Assembly: GCA_937871145.1 (NCBI GenBank) | Contig: CALMXN010000120.1 | Location: forward strand, 1 to 6,066 | Direction: 5' to 3' | Origin: an uncultured Clostridia bacterium | GTDB lineage: Bacteria > Bacillota > Clostridia > Oscillospirales > Ruminococcaceae | DNA length: 6,066 nt | In this document: one piece after another, positions 1 to 4,142 of the stretch | How the letters are laid out: the number at the start of each line of letters is the position of its first letter | Position numbering within the stretch: position 1 is the first letter of the stretch | Translations under genes and position numbers: made by a program | The notes under the pieces: generated by a model | Databases searched by the model: none | What the model saw: only the letters and a program-made list of their open reading frames with translations | Told to the model about the DNA's origin: nothing

Positions 1-40
1 CGCACCCTTCGCAAATAAATATTAAAAAAATAAGAGGTTG

Positions 41-135
41 CCCGCGTCCATTTGCATACAAAACTAAAAATTTGCTAACTTAAAAAAGGGCGGAAGCATA
101 AACAGGTTAAGAACTCGATAGTGCGCGGCTTAAAC
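41..135. repeat. Direct repeat R2, copy A (95 bp)
   Basis: Matches 336-430 at a constant offset of 295 bp with about five mismatches (positions 50, 92, 124, 128 and 130) and no gaps. Such conservation in non-coding DNA points to recent duplication or selection. The ends do not show terminal inverted repeats or an obvious target-site duplication. Confidence 0.9.
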
Positions 136-191
136 ATATTATAGTGTTTGCTGGAGCCCGTCACTCAATAGCATTATCGGAGTGCAGAAAT

Positions 192-243
192 GTCAAATCC
201 GAGTTGTGAGAGCGACAGCGATTCACGTGTTTGAGGATTTGAC
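192..243. repeat. Inverted repeat, 9-bp arms
   Basis: GTCAAATCC (192-200) is the exact reverse complement of GGATTTGAC (235-243). An inner GTGA (206-209)/TCAC (223-226) pairing can continue the stem. No T-run follows on either strand, so it is not a classical terminator. It lies in the part of the mosaic that is not duplicated within the window. Confidence 0.7.
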
Positions 244-256
244 TTGATTTTCTTTC

Positions 257-286
257 GTTCTTTCTTGTATCAAGACAAGAAAGGAC
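257..286. repeat. Strong hairpin, 12-bp arms
   Basis: GTTCTTTCTTGT (257-268) pairs with ACAAGAAAGGAC (275-286) around the loop ATCAAG, with one G-U pair in plus-strand RNA. Neither side has a terminator-like T-run. It may be a processing or transcript-end structure, or simply part of the repeat element. Confidence 0.75.
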
Positions 287-316
287 ATAAAGCTAAAAAG
301 TATTATGATAGATTTT

Positions 317-340
317 CGGTGGCTTTGCGGTCGCCCCCGC
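317..340. repeat. 24-nt GC-rich repeat core, copy 1
   Basis: Identical over 24 nt to 464-487. As plus-strand RNA it can fold as GGTGGC (318-323) with GTCGCC (330-335), six pairs including two G-U, or alternatively GCGG (327-330) with CCGC (337-340). In the opposite strand the G-U pairs become C-A mismatches, so any hairpin role favours plus-strand RNA. Confidence 0.85.
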
Positions 341-430
341 GTCCCTTTGCATACAAAACTAAAAATTTGCTAACTTAAAAAAGGGCAGAAGCATAAACAG
401 GTTAAGAACTCGATAGTGTGCGACATAAAC
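336..430. repeat. Direct repeat R2, copy B (95 bp)
   Basis: Second copy of the 41-135 repeat. Here it is joined directly to the 24-nt GC-rich core at 317-340, whereas copy A is preceded by the AT-rich R3 module, so the modules have been recombined in different order. Confidence 0.9.
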
Positions 431-463
431 AAAAAAGTATTGATACAACAAAATTATAAATAT

Positions 464-487
464 CGGTGGCTTTGCGGTCGCCCCCGC
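464..487. repeat. 24-nt GC-rich repeat core, copy 2
   Basis: Exact copy of 317-340, followed here by the R3 module (CGCACCCTTCGC, 485-496) instead of R2. This shows that the core is a junction between exchangeable modules. Confidence 0.85.
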
Positions 488-569
488 ACCCTTCGCCTAT
501 AAAAACTTATAAAGAATAAGAGGATACTACACCCCTTCACATACATAACTTTAAAAAAACAAAACAAAA

Positions 570-602
570 AGCACCCTGATAAAAATCAGAGTGCTATTTT
601 TT
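570..602. terminator. Bidirectional Rho-independent terminator (6S RNA end)
   Basis: AGCACCCTGAT (570-580), loop AAAA, ATCAGAGTGCT (585-595), then A and six T on the plus strand. The one C-A mismatch in the plus-strand stem becomes a G-U pair in minus-strand RNA, so the minus-strand stem is fully paired over 11 bp and runs into T-rich sequence (569 down to 553). It therefore best serves the leftward 6S RNA and any DUF1292 read-through, while also insulating against rightward transcription from the repeats. Confidence 0.9.
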
Positions 603-799
603 AATGTAAACCACCTTGCCGTCGCATAGTATATAAAACCCGCACAAGGCAGGGTGGGTAAAACAGCCTGAAGTTTTCATACTCCCTTCATCCACCAAAG
701 GTGGGAGGTCTGCAATCCGTTCCAGAGTCCGAATCCCGTTATAATCGTGTTGGATTATATGAACTATGCTTGATCGTACAAGGCAGAAAGTTTTTCTAT
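603..799 (-). ncRNA. ssrS: 6S RNA (regulator of RNA polymerase holoenzyme)
   Basis: 6S RNA mimics an open promoter, binds housekeeping RNA polymerase and is itself a template for short product RNAs. Evidence here is structural. The transcript of about 197 nt lies between a near-consensus promoter and a terminator, matching the family's length. Its ends form the typical long closing stem: 779-786 with 611-618, then GCAUAG (769-764) with CUAUGC (629-624), then AUAUAA (760-755) with UUAUAU (636-631). The internal loop in this stem carries the family signature: UGCGACGGCA on the 3' side, compared with UGCGGCGGCA in E. coli 6S as I recall it, and a UACGAUCAAGC-like 5' side. A large central bubble and a terminal stem follow (CCACC-UUU-GGUGG within about 690-705). 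A 7-bp hairpin at 740-759 lies on the 5' side of the bubble. Exact ends are estimated. Confidence 0.88.
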
Positions 800-805
800 G
801 ACTTA

Positions 806-834
806 ATTATATCACCGTGATATTATAAAATCAA
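806..834 (-). promoter_or_regulatory. Promoter of the 6S RNA
   Basis: Read on the minus strand: -35 TTGATT (834-829), a spacer of exactly 17 bp, and -10 TATAAT (811-806). The start point is predicted at about 799-796. It lies between the DUF1292 stop codon and the 6S RNA, so 6S can be expressed independently of that gene. A 15-nt dyad (809-823) overlaps the -10 box and spacer. Confidence 0.88.
809..823. promoter_or_regulatory. Dyad ATATCAC-C-GTGATAT in the 6S promoter
   Basis: Perfect 7-bp inverted repeat with a single central base, centred on 816, overlapping the -10 box and most of the spacer of the 6S promoter. The placement suits a repressor operator. The cognate regulator is unknown, and an AT-rich chance palindrome cannot be excluded. 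Confidence 0.4.
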
Positions 835-854
835 TGGAAACTTAATCCTATGTT

Positions 855-1211
855 TTATTCGTGGTGACAGCCACAGTCGCAGCCTTCATCGCCACAATCG
901 CAATCGCCTTCACAACCGCAATCTTCAAACATTTCTTCAATTCTCTTCATGAACATAGCGCCGATTTTGTCAAATTCAGCATCGTCATCGATAGAAGCAA
1001 GAATTTCTTCTTCGCCTTCAATCTGTGATTTAAGAATAACAAGATCTCCGTCAGATTCGAGGAGTTCGTCAGGATTTTCGCTGTATGGTACAAGAGCAAA
1101 ATATCTCTCGCCATCGCATTCAAGTGCATCGAGCATTTCAAAGGTCTGCTCTTTACCTTCCTCATCAACTAATGTGTATAAATCAGGTGTGTAATCTAAT
1201 TCTTCTGACAT
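855..1211 (-). CDS. DUF1292 (YrzB-like) protein with Cys/His-rich tail
   Basis: A 118-residue, very acidic, presumably cytoplasmic protein. Residues about 8-92 match the pattern of the DUF1292 family (YrzB of Bacillus subtilis, about 93 residues): an opening TLVDEEGKEQTFE strand, then ERYFALVP, then DLVILK, then a helix with DDDAEFDKIGAMF. The family's function is unknown. In many Firmicutes it lies next to alaS, yrzL and ruvX; those neighbours are absent here. The last 22 residues are an added tail with seven Cys, mostly as CxC pairs, closing in HHE; this suggests metal binding (inference). The ATG at 1211 is preceded by GGAGGG at 1223-1218, six bases away, and by a strong promoter at 1279-1251. 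No terminator separates it from the 6S RNA, so it may read through to 570. Confidence 0.92.
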   Translation of the reverse strand: MSEELDYTPDLYTLVDEEGKEQTFEMLDALECDGERYFALVPYSENPDELLESDGDLVILKSQIEGEEEILASIDDDAEFDKIGAMFMKRIEEMFEDCGCEGDCDCGDEGCDCGCHHE

Positions 1212-1250
1212 AATCAGCCCTCCAGTTATTTTTATCAGTATAACATTAAT

Positions 1251-1279
1251 ATTATACCCATAAAAAATAAATAAGTCAA
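1251..1279 (-). promoter_or_regulatory. Promoter of the DUF1292 gene
   Basis: Read on the minus strand: TTGACT (1279-1274), 17-bp spacer, TATAAT (1256-1251). The start is predicted near 1244, leaving a 5' leader of about 33 nt. It is divergent from the rightward ncRNA promoter at 1338-1366; the -35 boxes are 58 bp apart. Confidence 0.88.
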
Positions 1280-1293
1280 TAACAATATTGTTA
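1280..1293. promoter_or_regulatory. 14-bp perfect palindrome between divergent promoters
   Basis: TAACAATATTGTTA is fully self-complementary and abuts the -35 box of the DUF1292 promoter (1274-1279). A second, weaker dyad, AAAGT-GTACA-ACTTT, lies at 1299-1313, closer to the ncRNA promoter. The location fits an operator or activator site acting on one or both promoters. No known regulator motif is recognised with confidence. Confidence 0.4.
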
Positions 1294-1337
1294 AATATAA
1301 AGTGTACAACTTTTTTAAAAATATTTGAAAAAAACTA

Positions 1338-1366
1338 TTGACATTGCATAAAAGGTATGTTATATT
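1338..1366 (+). promoter_or_regulatory. Strong extended -10 promoter of the large ncRNA
   Basis: TTGACA (1338-1343), 17-bp spacer, TATATT (1361-1366), with TG at 1358-1359 forming an extended -10 (TGTTATATT). A- and T-tracts at 1311-1334 resemble an UP element. The start is predicted at about 1373. No ordinary gene follows before the terminator at 1983-2014, so the promoter serves a non-coding or minimal-ORF RNA. Confidence 0.88.
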
Positions 1367-1466
1367 ATAGACAAGGAAAAACAAAATCCTTAAAAAGACA
1401 AAGAAAGAATAACACATAAAGTTAAATCATTTCTGGTCTTAATTTAAAAGAGAGGGAGCGAGTCCA

Positions 1467-1532
1467 ATGGATACTACAGAACCGCAGCAGATCCGAGCAT
1501 CCTTGAGGGTTTGCACAACTTTTGAGTATTAG
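1467..1532 (+). CDS. Possible 21-codon leader ORF in the large RNA
   Basis: ATG at 1467 lies eight bases after GGAG (1455-1458), and the frame stays open for 21 codons to TAG at 1530-1532. The peptide starts MDTTEPQQ and ends in CTTFEY, with one Cys, and resembles nothing I know. The ORF overlaps a plausible hairpin (1497-1514) and one arm of a long-range stem, so translation would remodel the RNA. It could equally be a by-product of the structured RNA. Confidence 0.25.
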   Translation: MDTTEPQQIRASLRVCTTFEY

Positions 1533-1889
1533 AAACAATTGTATGGTCTGTGATCATCAAAGTTTCAACTAAATGTGTTTAAACATTATAAGTTGTGAAT
1601 CAACAAGGGGCTCGAAGGAAGATAAAATTTAGTTAGGAGAGAGTCCGATGGTTAATCGTTAGAAATTGATGGAAGCTACCAAAATTTATTATGAGGGTGA
1701 GTCCTATGCAGCGTTAGACATTATAATTTTCAATATCTAATGAAAAGGTGGTTCCAATGAAGTAAAATATCAGATCCCGAATTATTATATAATGTGTCTA
1801 TAAATCAAGTAAAGACCAGAATATTTAATCAGCGTATTCGGAACAATTCAGCGAATTAAATCTCAATAATACGATTGGGAGTGATGCTT

Positions 1890-1937
1890 TTGAATGTTAA
1901 TTTATCAAGCTTACTGGAGTTGAGAAAAATTAATTAG
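1890..1937 (+). CDS. Possible 15-codon ORF in the large RNA (TTG start)
   Basis: A TTG at 1890 sits eight bases after GGAG (1878-1881), in the same phase as the ATG codons of modules 1-4. It reads 15 codons (MNVNLSSLLELRKIN) to TAG at 1935-1937. An in-frame ATG at 1884 is too close to the GGAG to be favoured. The ribosome site is partly buried in the hairpin 1861-1867/1874-1880. Coding status is doubtful. Confidence 0.2.
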   Translation: MNVNLSSLLELRKIN

Positions 1938-1982
1938 TCAGGAGTGATTCCACCAGAATATTATACATAATTAAGAATTAAT

Positions 1983-2014
1983 AAAAGGAACCTTATTTGT
2001 AAGGTTCCTTTTTT
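1983..2014. terminator. Bidirectional terminator between the large RNA and the proBA operon
   Basis: AAAAGGAACCTT (1983-1994), loop ATTTGT, AAGGTTCCTTTT (2001-2012), a perfect 12-bp stem whose arm merges with a run of six T (2009-2014) on the plus strand. In the other direction the stem is followed by TTTTATTAATT. It ends the rightward ncRNA, and 24 bases after the last operon stop codon it also ends the leftward operon. Confidence 0.93.
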
Positions 2015-2037
2015 AATGTTATTTTCTGTTTGATTAA

Positions 2038-2880
2038 TTATTTCTTTTCTTCTTTGATTGATATAATCTTTGAGTTCTTGCCATTCTTTTCAATGGTATA
2101 AATCAAATACTTGTCGGCTTTATTTTTCTTTGATTCAGGCATCCAGTCAGGAAGCTGTGGATAATAACCAACTTTTATCTCATATTTCTCATCACTGAGT
2201 TTTTTGATATCAGTAACACCAGGTCTATAAGGATTCATGTTTGGTGATATAGGAAGAACATAAGATTTTTTTTCTTTATCATATTCAAAATAAAGTGCCA
2301 CGTCGCCAAGTGCCTGATGTGAGAAAGATCTGCCCTTGCCGAATAGCTTTGTTGCAGCAACTTCAACGTCACTTTGAGGAACAGTAATAAGCCCATACTC
2401 ATTTTTGTATTCTGAATGTTTTTCATCATAATTAATGATTATGCTCCAGGCAGCAGCCCTAAGCATTACTTCATTAGGGAGATCATTGTTGTCATCAAAT
2501 GTAGGGGAATCAATTACAACAAGAGGATAAACATACTTCTTGAATTCGTTTTTCTGATCAGTGTTATCCGTAAAACGTTTTATCTGATTGATACCAAAAT
2601 TTACAGTAAAGATTAGTCCTATAATGGACATTACACTTACAAAAATTCCAGTCCAGAAGTAAAAAAGACGCTTTTTAGACTTTTTCTTTTTCTTTGGTTC
2701 TTCAATAACTTCAGTTTCAGTAAGTTCTTCAAGTTCGCTGATATCTTCATTTAATGCTCCTGAAATAGCTTTTTTAACAGGCCCGGCTGTTATGTCCGAG
2801 AATTTTTCACCAGCTTCAATTCTTTCAAGATCTTCACCGGTAGGGGCAGGAATATATTTTGTTTTTTTCTTTCTTCCCAT
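2038..2880 (-). CDS. Single-pass membrane protein of unknown function
   Basis: A 280-residue protein I do not recognise. Residues 1-71 are a charged, probably disordered cytoplasmic segment: basic start (GRKKKTK), acidic middle (about 44-62), then a lysine block (63-71). One hydrophobic helix follows (about 72-95, FYFWTGIFVSVMSIIGLIFT), so the positive-inside rule puts the N terminus inside. Residues about 100-280 form an extracytoplasmic domain of mixed alpha/beta character with tryptophan and tyrosine positions (AAAWSIIINY, GDVALYFEY, VGYYPQLPDWMPES) and no cysteine. It has no catalytic motif I can name. The ATG at 2880 follows GGAGG (2895-2891) at ten bases; this site overlaps the proA stop codon, so it is the last gene of the operon and probably coupled. 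A link to proline or osmotic adaptation is only suggested by position. Confidence 0.88.
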   Translation of the reverse strand: MGRKKKTKYIPAPTGEDLERIEAGEKFSDITAGPVKKAISGALNEDISELEELTETEVIEEPKKKKKSKKRLFYFWTGIFVSVMSIIGLIFTVNFGINQIKRFTDNTDQKNEFKKYVYPLVVIDSPTFDDNNDLPNEVMLRAAAWSIIINYDEKHSEYKNEYGLITVPQSDVEVAATKLFGKGRSFSHQALGDVALYFEYDKEKKSYVLPISPNMNPYRPGVTDIKKLSDEKYEIKVGYYPQLPDWMPESKKNKADKYLIYTIEKNGKNSKIISIKEEKK

Positions 2881-2894
2881 TTTTGCTAAACCTC

Positions 2895-4142
2895 CTATCG
2901 AATTTGTCCGTTTCCGTTGATTAAATATTTTATACTTGTAAGCTCCCGCAATCCCATAGGGCCTCTTGCGTGGAGTTTTTGTGTTGAAATACCTATTTCA
3001 GCGCCGAGTCCGAATTCTTCACCATCAGTAAATCTTGTTGAAGCATTTACATAAACAGCTGCTGCATCAATACGCTTCTGGAATTCTTCAGCACTTAAAA
3101 GGCTTGATGTAACGATACATTCTGAATGTCCTGTTGAGTATTTCTGAATATGCTCAATAGCCTCATTAACATCATTAACAACCTTTATTGAAATAATATA
3201 ATCAAGGAATTCTGTTGCGTAATCTTCTTCTGTTGCTGGGATTACACAATCGCCAAGTATTTTTCTTGTAAGTTCACAGCCTCGGATTTCAACCTTATGC
3301 TGGTCAAGGCGTCTTTTAAGCTTATATAGGAATTCTTCTGCAATATCCTTGTGAACAAGACAGCTTTCAACAGCGTTGCATACTGACGGACGTTGTGTTT
3401 TTCCGTTGTCAACAATATCTACAGCCATTTTTAAATCTGCTGATGAATCAACAAAAACGTGACAGTTACCTGTACCGGTTTCAATGACAGGAACAGTTGC
3501 ATTCTGTACAACAGCCTTAATAAGTCCGGCACCACCACGTGGGATAAGAACGTCAATGTATTCGTTAAGCTTCATCATCAGTGTTGCGGTTTCTCTTGAA
3601 ATATCCTCAACAAGCTGAATACAGTCAGCAGGCAGGCCAACCTTTTCAATTGCTGTTCTCATAATGTTTACAAGACATATGTTTGAATTGATAGCTTCCT
3701 TTCCACCTCGGAGGATTACTGCATTACCTGCCTTTAAGCATAATGCACCAGCATCAACAGTAACATTCGGGCGGGATTCAAAGATTATTCCGATAACACC
3801 GAGCGGAACTCTTGTCTTTAAAATTCTCAGTCCATTCGGGCGAAGTACTCCACCGTCAATAGCACCAATAGGATCCTCAAGCTTTGTGAGGGAAAGGACA
3901 GCATTTGCAATATTCTTTATTCTTTTTTCGTCAAGCATAAGTCTGTCCTGCATTGCCTGTGACATTCCGTTTGCTCTTGCTCTCTGAAGGTCGCAATCGT
4001 TTTCTGTAATAATTGTCCTCACAGAAGCAAGAAGTTCCTCAGCAATAGCTTCAAGAGCAGCATTTTTCACTAATGAAGAAGCAGTAGCAATAGCATATTT
4101 TGCAGCCTTCGCCTTTATGCCTAAATCTTCAATATAACTCAT
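2895..4142 (-). CDS. proA: Glutamate-5-semialdehyde dehydrogenase (gamma-glutamyl phosphate reductase)
   Basis: Cytoplasmic enzyme of the second proline-synthesis step: NADPH-dependent reduction of gamma-glutamyl phosphate to glutamate 5-semialdehyde. Its 415 residues match the usual length (E. coli ProA 417). It has the aldehyde-dehydrogenase fold, with family blocks in order: RVPLGVIGIIFESRPNVTVD (111-130), LKAGNAVILRGGKEA (136-150), PRGGAGLI (201-208), ETGTGNCHVFVD (221-232), the catalytic Cys255 in GKTQRPSVCNAVE, NASTRFTDGEEFGLGAEIGI (366-385) and HARGPMGLRELTS (391-403). No key residue is missing. The start ATG at 4142 directly abuts the proB stop codon (TAA, 4145-4143), and its ribosome site GGGAG lies inside the proB 3' end, so translation is almost certainly coupled. 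This channels the unstable phosphate intermediate between the two enzymes. Confidence 0.98.
   Translation of the reverse strand: MSYIEDLGIKAKAAKYAIATASSLVKNAALEAIAEELLASVRTIITENDCDLQRARANGMSQAMQDRLMLDEKRIKNIANAVLSLTKLEDPIGAIDGGVLRPNGLRILKTRVPLGVIGIIFESRPNVTVDAGALCLKAGNAVILRGGKEAINSNICLVNIMRTAIEKVGLPADCIQLVEDISRETATLMMKLNEYIDVLIPRGGAGLIKAVVQNATVPVIETGTGNCHVFVDSSADLKMAVDIVDNGKTQRPSVCNAVESCLVHKDIAEEFLYKLKRRLDQHKVEIRGCELTRKILGDCVIPATEEDYATEFLDYIISIKVVNDVNEAIEHIQKYSTGHSECIVTSSLLSAEEFQKRIDAAAVYVNASTRFTDGEEFGLGAEIGISTQKLHARGPMGLRELTSIKYLINGNGQIR

Larger units (their letters stand above)
1..540. repeat. Gene-free mosaic of interleaved direct repeats
   Basis: No ORF with a ribosome site is visible on either strand. 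The stretch is built from modules that recur in shuffled order. R3 is at 1-37 and 485-523 (shared starts CGCACCCTTCGC and shared ends ATAAGAGG). R2 is at 41-135 and 336-430. R1 is at 285-340 and 423-487 (shared ACATAAA, AAAAAGTATT and a 24-nt GC-rich core at 317-340 and 464-487). A weaker R2-like piece sits at about 531-557. GC-rich cores stand out from the AT-rich surroundings. This looks like a family of multicopy intergenic repeats rather than decayed coding sequence, but only the copies in this window can be seen. Confidence 0.75.
1455..1954 (+). repeat. Six dispersed SD/start-like modules GGAGnGAkTCC(n)ATG
   Basis: Modules begin at 1455, 1636, 1694, 1745, 1878 and 1941. Consensus is GG-G-n-GA-k-TCC; copies 1, 2 and 6 are the clearest (GGAGCGAGTCC, GGAGAGAGTCC, GGAGTGATTCC). 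Exactly 12 nt after each beginning lies ATG (1467), ATG (1648), ATG (1706), ATG (1757), TTG (1890) and CCA (1953), so five of six carry a usable start codon at ideal Shine-Dalgarno distance. GGA and TCC can also close a small hairpin with a GnGAk loop. Copies 2 and 3 share flanks: AAAATTTA before and CGTTAGA after. They are either duplicated protein-binding hairpins or a series of minimal ribosome entry sites. Confidence 0.75.
1373..2014 (+). ncRNA. Large structured RNA of about 640 nt, unassigned (ROOL-like candidate)
   Basis: The transcript is bounded by a strong promoter and a perfect terminator, with no conventional ORF on either strand. A long-range stem closes its 5' two thirds: GTTAAAT (1421-1427) with ATTTAAT (1823-1829), then TTCTGGTCTT (1431-1440) with AAGACCAGAA (1812-1821), then ATTTA (1442-1446) with TAAAT (1801-1805). 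Inside are CACAACTT/AAGTTGTG (1514-1521/1590-1597), a hairpin at 1497-1514 with a UUGA loop, and a 7-bp stem 1712-1718/1736-1742. Outside are a 7-bp hairpin 1861-1867/1874-1880 and a hairpin within about 1880-1915. CCGAAT (1777-1782) can pair with ATTCGG (1836-1841) across the closing stem, a possible pseudoknot. Six GGAGnGAkTCC modules are spread along it. Length and complexity fit ROOL, OLE or GOLLD RNAs of Firmicutes and their phages, but no family signature was identified. Function unknown. Confidence 0.75.

Noticed and set aside
299..353. Short minus-strand ORF starting ATGCAAAGGG through the GC-rich repeat core
   Set aside because: No ribosome site, and the second repeat copy does not keep the frame; likely a spurious ORF of a repeat.
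1..540. CRISPR array
   Set aside because: Repeats are 24-95 bp, of different kinds, irregularly spaced and interleaved; there are no uniform spacers and no cas genes.
809..823. Terminator for the DUF1292 gene
   Set aside because: The dyad has no usable loop and no T-run in the leftward direction, and it lies within the 6S promoter.
947..1194. Frames of 73 and 81 codons overlapping the DUF1292 gene
   Set aside because: They are shadows of the real gene in other frames, without ribosome sites.
1235..1417. Minus-strand frame of 60 codons rich in Phe and Leu
   Set aside because: It runs antisense through both divergent promoters, has no ribosome site, and its composition simply reflects AT-rich DNA.
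1936..1949. CsrA-type site (GGAG in the loop of AGTCA/TGATT) making the RNA a CsrA sponge
   Set aside because: Only module 6 can present GGA in such a loop; modules 1-4 lack the flanking stem, so a CsrB-like role is not supported.
1750..1992. Antiterminator pairing of GGTTCC (module 4) with GGAACC of the terminator stem
   Set aside because: Only six pairs against a perfect 12-bp terminator hairpin; no evidence for regulated termination.
2235..2616. Short frames of 64 and 66 codons within the membrane-protein gene
   Set aside because: Overlap a convincing gene that has a good ribosome site; nothing supports translation.
3664..3987. Plus-strand frame of 107 codons inside proA
   Set aside because: Antisense shadow of a fully conserved proA region; no promoter or ribosome site.
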